A stretch of DNA of 22,230 bases from Campylobacterales bacterium (GCA_027065635.1 JAMONQ010000195.1:1-22230); one strand, 5' to 3'; counted from the first letter of the stretch, positions 7,171-14,217 are shown. Translations and numbers: made by a program. Notes: generated by a model from the sequence alone, not told the origin.

Positions 7171-7745
7171 TTGGAAATCCTCACTCTTCCCATCGCTCCG
7201 TTCGGTCCCGGAACCGCACCTTTTACAACAAGGATCTTGTTCTCGGGATCGAAAGAGACGATCTCGTTTTTGACTGTAACTTTCGTATTACCGTACTGTC
7301 CGGGCATCTTCTGTCCGGGCTGTACTCGTCCGGGCCACTCGCAGTTACCTATGGATCCCGGCGCTCTATGGAAACGTGAACCGTGGCTCTTTGGACCGCC
7401 GGCGAAGTTCCATCGCTTCATAACACCTGTAAAACCGCGCCCTTTCGTTTTAAAGGTCGTCTTTACCTTTTTGGCTTCGGCAAGCGGTGAAAGATCCAGG
7501 TCGCCGGCTTCGCTGTTTGCAACCTTCAGTGTTGCAAAGCGGTTGAACTCGGCACTGAGTCCATACTTTTTCTGCTGTCCCTCGATTGCCTTGTTGCGTC
7601 TCTTTCCGCTGGCGTACGCAACTATGGCGCGGCCGTCTTCACCGACTTCGCACACTTTTACGTCATGAATCTTCAGAAGTGTGACGGGGAGACTCGGTAC
7701 ACTGATCGTTCGGCTCATTCCGATTTTTTCTACGATGTATTCCAT
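7167..7745 (-). CDS. rplC: 50S ribosomal protein L3 (uL3)
   Basis: This 192-residue L3 starts assembly of the large subunit and projects a loop toward the peptidyl transferase centre. The N-terminus MEYIVEKIGMSRTI is the form I recall from Campylobacter relatives rather than the E. coli form. The central NFAGGPKSHGSRFHR and WPGRVQPGQKMPGQYGN are conserved; the Gln of the PGQ motif is where PrmB methylates in E. coli. It starts 3 nt after rpsJ and overlaps rplD by 4 nt. Confidence 0.97.
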   Translation of the reverse strand: MEYIVEKIGMSRTISVPSLPVTLLKIHDVKVCEVGEDGRAIVAYASGKRRNKAIEGQQKKYGLSAEFNRFATLKVANSEAGDLDLSPLAEAKKVKTTFKTKGRGFTGVMKRWNFAGGPKSHGSRFHRAPGSIGNCEWPGRVQPGQKMPGQYGNTKVTVKNEIVSFDPENKILVVKGAVPGPNGAMGRVRISK

Positions 7746-7748
7746 CCG

Positions 7749-8066
7749 TTACCCCTTGTTACCCATAGATCGTACTTCTACATCCACTTCCGGCGCGAGA
7801 TCGAGCTTCATCAGCGAATCTATCGTATCAGGCGTTGCGGAGACGATATCTATCATGCGTCCGTGCATCCTGATTTCAAACTGTTCGCGAGAGTCTTTGT
7901 TGATATGAGGCGATCTGAGCACCGTATAGCGTCTAATCTTTGTAGGCATAGGAATCGGGCCTCGAATTTCGGCACCCGTTCTCTTGACTGCTTCAACTAT
8001 TGCAGCAACTGACCGGTCAAGCACACGATGGTCGTACGCTTTGAGTTTAAGTCGAATTTTTTCCAT
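7749..8066 (-). CDS. rpsJ: 30S ribosomal protein S10 (uS10)
   Basis: This 105-residue S10 is a small-subunit head protein and, in species with NusB and NusG antitermination, the NusE factor. IRLKLKAYDHRVLD, KRTGAEIRGPIPMPTK and SPHINKDSREQFEIR are family hallmarks. The start MEKIRLKL at 8066 has AAGGGA about 8 nt upstream. An in-frame ATG at 8108 would add 14 non-homologous residues with no spaced ribosome site, so it is rejected. It is the first gene of the S10-spc transcript. Confidence 0.97.
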   Translation of the reverse strand: MEKIRLKLKAYDHRVLDRSVAAIVEAVKRTGAEIRGPIPMPTKIRRYTVLRSPHINKDSREQFEIRMHGRMIDIVSATPDTIDSLMKLDLAPEVDVEVRSMGNKG

Positions 8067-8089
8067 AGGTTTTTCCCTTAAAAGAACTT

Positions 8090-8116
8090 GTTGGCATGCA
8101 AATTTCATCCGCCAAC
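8090..8116 (-). promoter_or_regulatory. Hairpin in the S10 operon leader
   Basis: In the leader RNA, GTTGGC (8111-8116 read on minus) pairs perfectly with GCCAAC (8090-8095). The 15-nt interior contains a further ATG/CAT pairing around an A/T-rich loop. The hairpin would start about 10 nt from the predicted RNA 5' end and finish about 23 nt before the rpsJ start codon. It has no following U-tract, so it is not an obvious terminator; a protein-binding or stability element is possible. Confidence 0.45.
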
Positions 8117-8132
8117 GCTTTTTGGAGCCAAG

Positions 8133-8161
8133 ATTATACTCGAAACTTTTTTTAAATTCAA
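8133..8161 (-). promoter_or_regulatory. Main promoter of the S10-spc ribosomal operon
   Basis: Reading the minus strand, a -35 box TTGAAT (8156-8161) and a perfect -10 box TATAAT (8133-8138) are separated by exactly 17 nt. Transcription would begin near 8126, giving a leader of about 60 nt before rpsJ. It lies in the divergent intergenic region shared with the ATPase gene. Confidence 0.8.
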
Positions 8162-8179
8162 GTATTTTAGGGGGTTTTA

Positions 8180-8188
8180 TGATACAAT
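8180..8188 (+). promoter_or_regulatory. Probable extended -10 promoter of the ATPase gene
   Basis: TGA followed by TACAAT (8183-8188) forms an extended -10 element. No convincing -35 box is seen, which is common for extended -10 promoters and for Campylobacterota. Transcription from about 8195 would include both hairpin arms upstream of the GTG start at 8229. A second -10-like TAAAAT at 8194-8199 is an alternative. Confidence 0.4.
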
Positions 8189-8200
8189 TGCCTTAAAATA

Positions 8201-8228
8201 TTTCCTTTTTGGAAGGAAAGGTTCCTTT
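8201..8228 (+). promoter_or_regulatory. Two mutually exclusive hairpins over a ribosome binding site
   Basis: Three segments compete. TTTCCTT (8201-8207) can pair with AAGGAAA (8213-8219), while AAGGAA (8213-8218) can instead pair with TTCCTT (8222-8227). The shared middle segment contains the purine-rich AAGGAAAGG that would be the ribosome site for the GTG start at 8229. Either fold would mask it. This is a structural reading from complementarity only. Confidence 0.4.
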
Positions 8229-9302
8229 GTGAGACAACTTGAAGCGTTTTACGAGTCCACACCAAAAGCGATAGGCTTTGTCGGCAGAAAAATCCAGATT
8301 CCCTCCCGCTCCATCAACCTCTGTGCACCTCCAAAAAGCGGTAAAACATGGCTCGTTCTGGACTACCTCTCAAAAATTCCAAAAAAAAAGCGCCTCTATA
8401 TCGATCTTAGAGATCTCAGAGTCGATAAAAGATCGCTAAAGAGAGATCTTCAGAAGTTTATAGAAGACAACAATATAGAGTGTGTCGCGATAGACCACTA
8501 TGAAGCTTCAGTTCCGGTACCCAGATGCAAACAGACCATAATAGTGAGCGACTCTCCCGCAACCGATATCCATATGATTCCTCTCCTCGAGCTCGAACCG
8601 CTCGACTTTGAAGAGTATCTCGCCTTCGAAAAGCGCCATATCCATCTCGAACACTCCTTCTCCCTCTATCTTCGTACCGGCTCTTTACCGGCCATGGCCG
8701 GAGTCCACGAATCGCTCCTGACGCTTTCGCTGCATGAAGAGGCACGTACTATCTTCTCCCTGGAAAGCGAACTTGCACTCTTCAAATACCTATCGCGCTA
8801 TCAGGGCAAACCGATTACACCGTACCAACTCTACACCGTCGTCAAAAAGGAGCACAAAATATCAAAAGACAGACTCTACGCGACCGTCAAATCGTTTCAG
8901 GAGCGCCGCATCATCTCGTGGGTATCGAAGCTCGATCAGCCAAAAGCCGCAAAAAGAGTCACCTTCTACGACTTCGCCATGCCGGCTTCCATGTACTTCG
9001 AAAAGTCTTTGATGGGGCAGCTCTATTCGATAGCCGCGGCCAGGATGCGTAAAAAGAAGATAGAGCCGTTTTATACCGACAAAATAGATCTGCTCGATCC
9101 CGACAAACGGCACGCCGTCGTGATATCGCCGTTCGCAAACCAGCAAAACAGTGCCGCGAAAATTTCACGCCTTATCGATGAAATCGACCGCTACGACATT
9201 CAAAAAGTTACGGTGTTGACCATATCCAACTCCTTCGGATTTACGTTTGAAAATATCGAAGTGAAAGCTCTGCCGTTTTACGAGTGGATACTTCAGGACT
9301 AG
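8229..9302 (+). CDS. P-loop ATPase of the AAA_14/DUF4143-like type
   Basis: This 357-residue cytoplasmic protein has a Walker A motif APPKSGKT (residues 33-40) and a weak Walker B-like CVAIDHYE (about 85-92). Downstream are LEPLDFEEYLAF and YLRTGSLPAM, which resemble the conserved PLSFxEF and GGFP motifs of ATPases carrying a C-terminal DUF4143 region. Substrate and role are unknown. The start is set at GTG 8229 after AAGGAAAGG; the frame continues upstream to 8088 but that is promoter DNA. It diverges from the S10 operon. From memory, Helicobacter pylori also has an ATP-binding protein gene beside rpsJ, which suggests conserved linkage. Confidence 0.8.
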   Translation: MRQLEAFYESTPKAIGFVGRKIQIPSRSINLCAPPKSGKTWLVLDYLSKIPKKKRLYIDLRDLRVDKRSLKRDLQKFIEDNNIECVAIDHYEASVPVPRCKQTIIVSDSPATDIHMIPLLELEPLDFEEYLAFEKRHIHLEHSFSLYLRTGSLPAMAGVHESLLTLSLHEEARTIFSLESELALFKYLSRYQGKPITPYQLYTVVKKEHKISKDRLYATVKSFQERRIISWVSKLDQPKAAKRVTFYDFAMPASMYFEKSLMGQLYSIAAARMRKKKIEPFYTDKIDLLDPDKRHAVVISPFANQQNSAAKISRLIDEIDRYDIQKVTVLTISNSFGFTFENIEVKALPFYEWILQD

Positions 9303-9329
9303 ATCGTTAAACTTCGACTCTTTTTACGA

Positions 9330-9335
9330 TAGAAT
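9330..9335 (+). promoter_or_regulatory. -10-like box immediately before the histidine kinase start
   Basis: TAGAAT ends 6 nt before the ATG at 9342, and no Shine-Dalgarno sequence is seen. If used, transcription would start at or next to the start codon and give a leaderless message. Only a weak -35 (TTAAAC at 9307-9312, 17-nt spacing) is visible. Confidence 0.35.
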
Positions 9336-9341
9336 ATTTAG

Positions 9342-11153
9342 ATGATTAGACTCTTTTTGCTTTCGGTTTTCACGACTGCCGTTTTTGCTTCCGTCAATAT
9401 AGATCGGGAGAGGATCGAGCTGCTTCCTTATTGCGAATATACAACACTCTCCAAAAGCGGTGACTCTATCGATGCTCTCGACGATTTAGACAAGAGTGCA
9501 TGGAAACGAAGCGACAGCAGAAGTCTCTCTTTGGGGTTTAGCAACGACACTACACTCTGGATCAGATGCTCGCTGAAAAACGCTCTGGACAAAAGCGTGA
9601 TGAGAGTACTTGAAACGGACAATCCGAGAACCGAGTATGTCACACTATATGCCGACGGCGAAAAAACTGTATCCGGAGGTGTATACAGGGGTACGAGTCT
9701 CGATACTGTAAACCCCTATTTCAAACTCCACTGGAGCCCAGGCGAAACAAAAACTCTCTACCTCGCCTTCCGGTCGCCGAACTTTTCACTGAATGCCACA
9801 CCGATACTCTGGCACCCGTCGTCATACCTCAAGCACGAAAAGATGCGCAACCTGATGATAGGTCTCTTCTTCGGAGCGATGGGCGCACTGCTTCTATACA
9901 ATTTTTTCATATTCCTGTTCACGAAAGATATAACATACTTTTGGTACTGCGGGTATCTGTTCACCCTGATCTTTCATCAGCTATACTATACAAAAATCAT
10001 TGAGCTTTATATACCGCATAATGCGGAAGTAATTCCGGTAGTTTTCAATACACTCGTCATACTATTGACCCTCTTTATCGCATACTTTACACGTTCATTT
10101 TTGAATACCGGCAAAAATATGCCTATCCTGGATACGGTTTTGAAGTATCTTCCATTTTATGCGCTGCTTGTACTCTTTTCTTCGAGTCTCGAAACATCTC
10201 TACTGATAGTTCTTCCGGTTGTTCCGGTATTTATAGTAACAGCACTCCGAGCGCTTCAGCTCGGCCTGCGCCAGGCCAGGTACTTTGCCGCAGGGTGGAT
10301 AGCTGTTTGCCTATCGTGGTTTATCATGGCTTTGATAAATTTCGGGCTCTTTCCGTCTCCGCCGGGTTATAACTTTATTCCGCAGATAGGATTCTTGTTC
10401 GAAGCACTGATATTCGCGATCGGCCTTGCCGACAGAATCAATACCCTCAAAGCCGAAAAAGAGGCTGCCGACAAAGAACTCATCAGGTTTCACGAACGCC
10501 AACAAGAGGAGCTGCAAGCAAGAGTCAAGGAGAGAACTCTGGAACTGACAAAGGCATTGAAGGAGAAAAACCTGCTTTTAAAAGAGGTACACCACCGCGT
10601 CAAAAACAATCTCCAGATGATCGTCTCTTTAATGCAGCTGCAATCATCGAAAGCCGACAAGAAGAGTACCAAAGAGATTCTTCAAAACGCCCAGAGCCGC
10701 ATAGCCTCTATCGGTGCACTGCATGAAATTCTCTACAGAAAAGGAAGCGTACACGATGTTGATACCGAACACTACTTCAAGCAGATCGTTTCGCAGCTAA
10801 GATCCGCCGCACCGGATTCGCAGAAACTCGAAGTAGAATTCGACATCGAAGCCGACCTCGATCCGGATCGCGCAATCTATTGCGGTTTGATTTTAAACGA
10901 ACTGGTTACAAACGGGATCAAGCACGCATTCGATACAAACGAGGGGACTATCCGTATTCAGCTTAAAAGAGAAAAGGATATCTATCGACTGGTCGTCAGC
11001 GACAACGGCACCGGATTTAAGAATGGTGACAAAAACAGCGAATCTGTCGGTCTCGCACTTGTAAAGGCCCTCGCCACACAACAACTCAAAGGATCGTATA
11101 CGATCGAGTCGGATAGAAGCGGCACAAGACAAACCATCACCTTTCCGGCATAA
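9342..11153 (+). CDS. 7TMR-DISM sensor histidine kinase (HisKA_2 type)
   Basis: This 603-residue inner-membrane kinase has a signal-like N-terminus (residues 1-16) and then a periplasmic 7TMR-DISMED2-like sensing domain to about residue 160. A block of about seven hydrophobic helices follows (about 168-355), then a Glu/Lys-rich coiled coil (about 362-410). The H-box LLKEVHHRVKNNLQM places the phosphoacceptor at His417 or His418. The ATPase domain has NELVTNGIKHAF (N box), SDNGTGF (G1) and SVGLALVKALATQQ. No response regulator gene is adjacent, so it is an orphan kinase in this window. The ligand is unknown; periplasmic DISMED2 domains often sense carbohydrates. Confidence 0.88.
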   Translation: MIRLFLLSVFTTAVFASVNIDRERIELLPYCEYTTLSKSGDSIDALDDLDKSAWKRSDSRSLSLGFSNDTTLWIRCSLKNALDKSVMRVLETDNPRTEYVTLYADGEKTVSGGVYRGTSLDTVNPYFKLHWSPGETKTLYLAFRSPNFSLNATPILWHPSSYLKHEKMRNLMIGLFFGAMGALLLYNFFIFLFTKDITYFWYCGYLFTLIFHQLYYTKIIELYIPHNAEVIPVVFNTLVILLTLFIAYFTRSFLNTGKNMPILDTVLKYLPFYALLVLFSSSLETSLLIVLPVVPVFIVTALRALQLGLRQARYFAAGWIAVCLSWFIMALINFGLFPSPPGYNFIPQIGFLFEALIFAIGLADRINTLKAEKEAADKELIRFHERQQEELQARVKERTLELTKALKEKNLLLKEVHHRVKNNLQMIVSLMQLQSSKADKKSTKEILQNAQSRIASIGALHEILYRKGSVHDVDTEHYFKQIVSQLRSAAPDSQKLEVEFDIEADLDPDRAIYCGLILNELVTNGIKHAFDTNEGTIRIQLKREKDIYRLVVSDNGTGFKNGDKNSESVGLALVKALATQQLKGSYTIESDRSGTRQTITFPA

Positions 11154-11158
11154 AGTTC

Positions 11159-11575
11159 TCATCTAAGCCCAAGATCGCGCTTCATTCTCCCGAATGCCCG
11201 CTCGATATCCGACTTGTCCGCTTTTTCATCCAGATCTATATAGTAGCTGTAGTAAAGAGTCGCTCCCCTTCTTAGCTCCATTCGCAAAAAGTTGTGCGGA
11301 AAGCGCGAGAGAGCTTTTTGCTGAACGTTTTGGTTACTGTTGCAAAGTATCCGCTCTTTATGGCTGATATACAGTACGGTATCTGCCTCCGGGTCGAAAC
11401 GATAAAGAGACTCGAAACTCTTTTTTATATTCGGATCGGGAGGATCGACTATCAGAGCCAGACCTTCGATCTTTGCACCTTTTGCCGGCGGATAGATGTT
11501 TACTACAGGTTCCTCGCCGCATGCAGCAAACAGCAAGAGTATTAGTAGGGTAAAAAAGGATCCTGTTTTGCTCAC
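11159..11575 (-). CDS. Putative lipoprotein of unknown function
   Basis: This 138-residue protein has a lipoprotein signal: hydrophobic FFTLLILLLF followed by the lipobox FAAC with Cys19, so it is probably lipid-anchored in the envelope. The mature part is charged; IVDPPDPNIKKSFESLYRFD and ATLYYSYYIDLDEKADKSD are its most distinctive stretches. I do not recognise a family. The start is GTG, fixed by AGGAG 6 nt upstream. It is convergent with the histidine kinase (5-nt gap) and divergent from rnhB. Confidence 0.7.
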   Translation of the reverse strand: MSKTGSFFTLLILLLFAACGEEPVVNIYPPAKGAKIEGLALIVDPPDPNIKKSFESLYRFDPEADTVLYISHKERILCNSNQNVQQKALSRFPHNFLRMELRRGATLYYSYYIDLDEKADKSDIERAFGRMKRDLGLR

Positions 11576-11581
11576 ATTCAG

Positions 11582-11586
11582 CTCCT
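11582..11586 (-). promoter_or_regulatory. Ribosome binding site fixing the GTG start of the lipoprotein gene
   Basis: AGGAG lies 6 nt before GTG at 11573-11575. The only nearby ATG (11575-11577) is in another frame and hits a stop at once, so GTG is the start. Confidence 0.65.
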
Positions 11587-11592
11587 GCCGGC

Positions 11593-11598
11593 TAAAAT
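11593..11598 (+). promoter_or_regulatory. -10-like box immediately before rnhB
   Basis: TAAAAT ends 6 nt before the rnhB ATG, with no Shine-Dalgarno sequence between. This is the same arrangement as before the histidine kinase gene and is compatible with a leaderless message. Confidence 0.35.
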
Positions 11599-11604
11599 AT
11601 CTTC

Positions 11605-12159
11605 ATGAAAAATCTCTGCGGAATAGACGAAGCCGGCCGAGGACCCATCGCCGGGCCGCTCGTAATGGCCGGTGTCATTTTGAACGAACCCATAGAAGGG
11701 TTGACAGACTCCAAACAGCTCAGCGAAACGAAACGGGAAGCGCTCTACGAGAAGATCGTAAAAAAGAGCACCTATCACATTGTCTCTTTCGATGCGCCCA
11801 CAATAGACGAAAAAGGGATCAGCGCTTGCCTGGTCAACGGACTCGGTGCGATCATGGCGGCACTCGATTGCAAGGAGTACATCTTCGATGGGAATACAGC
11901 TTTCGGCATCCCCGGCCTGAAGTCGAAAATAAAAGCCGATCTCGATATTCCGCAAGTTAGCGCCGCAAGTATTCTGGCAAAAGTGACCCGTGATCGCATT
12001 ATGGTCAAAATGGGAAAGATCTACCCTCTTTACGGATTCGAAAAACATAAAGGATACGGTACCAGAGCTCACATCGAAGCCATCAGAAGAAACGGTCTTT
12101 CGCCAATACACCGAAAAAGCTTCAAGGTAAAGTCTCTCATCCAGCCCGCTCTCTTCTGA
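11605..12159 (+). CDS. rnhB: Ribonuclease HII
   Basis: This 184-residue enzyme cleaves the RNA strand of RNA-DNA hybrids and removes single ribonucleotides from DNA. The catalytic acidic residues are in place: Asp8 and Glu9 in GIDEAGRGPIAGP, the Asp of IFDGNTAFG, and the Asp of ASILAKVTRDR. The C-terminal YPLYGFEKHKGYGT, followed by IHRKSF, is diagnostic for type 2 RNase H. It is slightly shorter than the usual roughly 200 residues. It converges with the secreted-protein gene at a 2-nt gap, and no terminator is visible there. Confidence 0.95.
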   Translation: MKNLCGIDEAGRGPIAGPLVMAGVILNEPIEGLTDSKQLSETKREALYEKIVKKSTYHIVSFDAPTIDEKGISACLVNGLGAIMAALDCKEYIFDGNTAFGIPGLKSKIKADLDIPQVSAASILAKVTRDRIMVKMGKIYPLYGFEKHKGYGTRAHIEAIRRNGLSPIHRKSFKVKSLIQPALF

Positions 12160-12161
12160 CT

Positions 12162-12518
12162 CTACTCCTCTTCGAAGATCGAGTCGTCCGTACCGTTTAT
12201 GTCGAATATCGCTTCGACCGTTTCATTGGTATCGAGATCGATGACTTTCACGCGCCATCTGCCTTCCGTCCTGCCCGGCAAAAATCTGTAGTCATAGACG
12301 GAGCCGTGCTGCGGAGGAACACGGAAGTGGCGAATGCGATCATCCTTGGGGCTTTGCGGAGAGATCCAGTGAAACTCTACCTCTTTACCGTTCTGGTTGT
12401 CTGACCGATCGAGAAAATATTTACAGTAGATTCTGCCGTTTTCAATTTCGCACTGTACGCTTGCGGCAACAGCCATACTTCCAAAAAGGAGCGGCAGAAC
12501 GATCAGAAGCTTTTTCAT
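12162..12518 (-). CDS. Small periplasmic protein, possible Ig-like (DUF2914-like) fold
   Basis: This 118-residue protein starts at MKKLLIVLPLLF and has a clear Sec signal ending near AVAAS, so it is exported. The mature part has two Cys close together (CEIENGRIYC), which could form a disulfide, then a beta-rich pattern EVEFHWISP, YDYRFLPGRTEGRWRVKVID and AIFDI. That pattern resembles the WrV-D-F ending of DUF2914 domains, but this is a tentative match. The longer frame to 12539 is rejected because it precedes the signal peptide. It is the last gene after purT and yjbQ, 8 nt downstream of yjbQ. Confidence 0.65.
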   Translation of the reverse strand: MKKLLIVLPLLFGSMAVAASVQCEIENGRIYCKYFLDRSDNQNGKEVEFHWISPQSPKDDRIRHFRVPPQHGSVYDYRFLPGRTEGRWRVKVIDLDTNETVEAIFDINGTDDSIFEEE

Positions 12519-12525
12519 GGTTTTG

Positions 12526-12531
12526 ATTATA
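12526..12531 (-). promoter_or_regulatory. Extended -10 box overlapping the yjbQ stop codon
   Basis: On the minus strand TG-G-TATAAT (hexamer approximately 12526-12531) lies about 7 nt before the ATG at 12518, and no Shine-Dalgarno sequence is seen. It could give the secreted-protein gene its own, nearly leaderless transcript. Because the hexamer also contains the yjbQ stop TAA, chance is a real alternative. Confidence 0.35.
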
Positions 12532-12958
12532 CCACACACCCAAAAAGTGTCGCCACTATATGCCGGCTTCCGCCGTACTCTCTTCCTTCTATCAGATATA
12601 TCCCCTGCCAGGTACCGAGCAAAGGCTTACCTTTGCCTATAGGTATACTAAGTCCGCATCCGAAAATCATCGACTTCAGATGTGCAGGCATGTCGTCGGG
12701 ACCCTCTATGGTATGACGAAATCCCGGATAGTTGTCCGGAATCAGATCGTCTATAAATGTAAGGGTATCGCCTCTTACATCCGGATCTGCATTCTCGTTG
12801 ATCGTCAATGCGGCGCTGGTATGCTGCAAAAAGAGATTCAAAAGACCCGTATCGAACCGACCGAGCTCCGGAATTTTTGAGAGTATCTCGTCGGTAACGA
12901 GGTGCACACCCCTCTTTCTGGGACGTAATACGATCTTTCGCTGCGCCGTTTCGATCAT
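12527..12958 (-). CDS. YjbQ/UPF0047 family protein
   Basis: This 143-residue protein matches the YjbQ family: LLNLFLQHTSAALTINEN, then DPDVRGDT, FRHTIEGPDDMPAH and GTWQGIYLIEGR. The conserved His and Asp residues in these motifs are thought to bind metal. Thiamine phosphate synthase activity has been reported for E. coli YjbQ, but the in vivo role is unclear. Its ATG overlaps the purT stop by 4 nt (12955-12958), so it is co-translated with purT. It has the usual single-domain length. Confidence 0.9.
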   Translation of the reverse strand: MIETAQRKIVLRPRKRGVHLVTDEILSKIPELGRFDTGLLNLFLQHTSAALTINENADPDVRGDTLTFIDDLIPDNYPGFRHTIEGPDDMPAHLKSMIFGCGLSIPIGKGKPLLGTWQGIYLIEGREYGGSRHIVATLFGCVV

Positions 12959-14217
12959 TTTCCGAAGATAAACTTGAACACCTTCTTGATTACGCAGCTC
13001 TCATCTTCGCTCTCTTCTATACGTTCAGTCTCCACCACCTTCGTCACGTTGGAAAAGTCATCTACATATCCTATGCGCTCCTTCGCTTTTTTGAGCGCTT
13101 CACTCTCGCTTGCCGCCATCGTCAAAAGCACCGCCATACGTCTGCCTTCATGACTCTCCGGCTTTCCGAACACTCTGAGATATGAATCCGAAGCGAAGAC
13201 GGCATCTTCGGCATGCAAAACCGGAGTGACACTCTCTTTTTTCGCCTTGTAGGCGGCGCTGGCTCCTGGCGTGAAGAAGGAGAACTCCAAAGGCAGACCC
13301 AGTACCGCTCTGACATGAAGAGCGAACTCGCTCTGGCTTTGCGTGATCAGTGTAACCATACCTGTATCGTGCGGTCTCGGGCTGACTTCACTGAAGTAGA
13401 CCTCATCTCCTTTTACGAAAAGCTCCACACCGAATACCCCTCGTCCGCCAAGCCCGTCTGTCACCTTTTTGGCTATCTCTTCGGCGCTCTGCTTCGCCGC
13501 AGGGCTCATGAATGCAGGCTGCCAGCTGAATATATAGTCTCCATCCTTCTGCTCATGCCCGATCGGTTCGCAAAATATAGTATCCTTGCCGTTTCTGACG
13601 GTAAGCAGAGTGATCTCGTAGTCAAAGTCGACGAACCCCTCGACTATCAGCTCGCTCGCATCGCCTCTTGCCTCTTTTGCCATCTCCCAGCTGCTTTGAA
13701 GATCATCTCTGCTCTTTGCCACACTCTGACCGTGGCCGGATGAGCTCATGACCGGCTTGATCACACACGGATAGCCTATCGCCTCCGCCGCCGCCTCCAG
13801 ATCTTCGAAACTCGATACGAAACGGTATGGGCTCGTTTTGAGTCCCAACTCTTCAGCCGCGAATTTTCTTATATTTTTACGGTTCATCGTCTTGTTTACC
13901 GCCTCGGCATTCGGTATTACGACAAACCCCTCTTTTTCGGCGGTAAAAAGCGCCTCTATACTGATCGCCTCTATCTCCGGCAGAATATAGTCCGGTTTAA
14001 CGCGCCTTATCAGATCGAGCACCTCATCGGAGTTTTGCATATCGATCACATGCGCTTCGTGCGCCACCTGGTGCGCCGGTGCGTTCTGGTACCTGTCTAC
14101 CGCTATCACCTCTACTCCGAGTCTTTGCGCCTCGATCGCAACCTCTTTGCCGAGCTCGCCGCTGCCCAGAAGCATCATCTTCAGACTGTTCGATTTAAGT
14201 GGTGCCGGAAAGTGCAT
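12955..14217 (-). CDS. purT: Formate-dependent phosphoribosylglycinamide formyltransferase (PurT)
   Basis: This 420-residue ATP-grasp enzyme makes formyl-GAR from GAR, formate and ATP in purine synthesis. The N-terminal nucleotide-binding fold has LLGSGELGKEVAIEAQRLG. The ATP-grasp domain has PCVIKPVMSSSGHGQS, EGFVDFDYEITLL and GVFGVELFVKGDEVYF with SEVSPRPHDTG, carrying the metal-binding Glu residues. The start ATG follows AAGGAT at about 14223. It is somewhat longer than E. coli PurT (about 390 residues) because of a charged C-terminal tail. It heads a cluster with yjbQ. The folate-dependent enzyme purN is also in this window. Confidence 0.95.
   Translation of the reverse strand: MHFPAPLKSNSLKMMLLGSGELGKEVAIEAQRLGVEVIAVDRYQNAPAHQVAHEAHVIDMQNSDEVLDLIRRVKPDYILPEIEAISIEALFTAEKEGFVVIPNAEAVNKTMNRKNIRKFAAEELGLKTSPYRFVSSFEDLEAAAEAIGYPCVIKPVMSSSGHGQSVAKSRDDLQSSWEMAKEARGDASELIVEGFVDFDYEITLLTVRNGKDTIFCEPIGHEQKDGDYIFSWQPAFMSPAAKQSAEEIAKKVTDGLGGRGVFGVELFVKGDEVYFSEVSPRPHDTGMVTLITQSQSEFALHVRAVLGLPLEFSFFTPGASAAYKAKKESVTPVLHAEDAVFASDSYLRVFGKPESHEGRRMAVLLTMAASESEALKKAKERIGYVDDFSNVTKVVETERIEESEDESCVIKKVFKFIFGK

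Noticed and set aside
8067..8108. An upstream in-frame ATG extending rpsJ by 14 residues
   Set aside because: The extra residues do not match S10, there is no properly spaced ribosome site before it, and it falls in the leader hairpin; the ATG at 8066 has a good site.
11759..12159. Possible truncation of rnhB because the protein is short
   Set aside because: All catalytic residues and the C-terminal HKGYGT and IHRKSF motifs are present, so the 184-residue length is simply at the lower end of the family.
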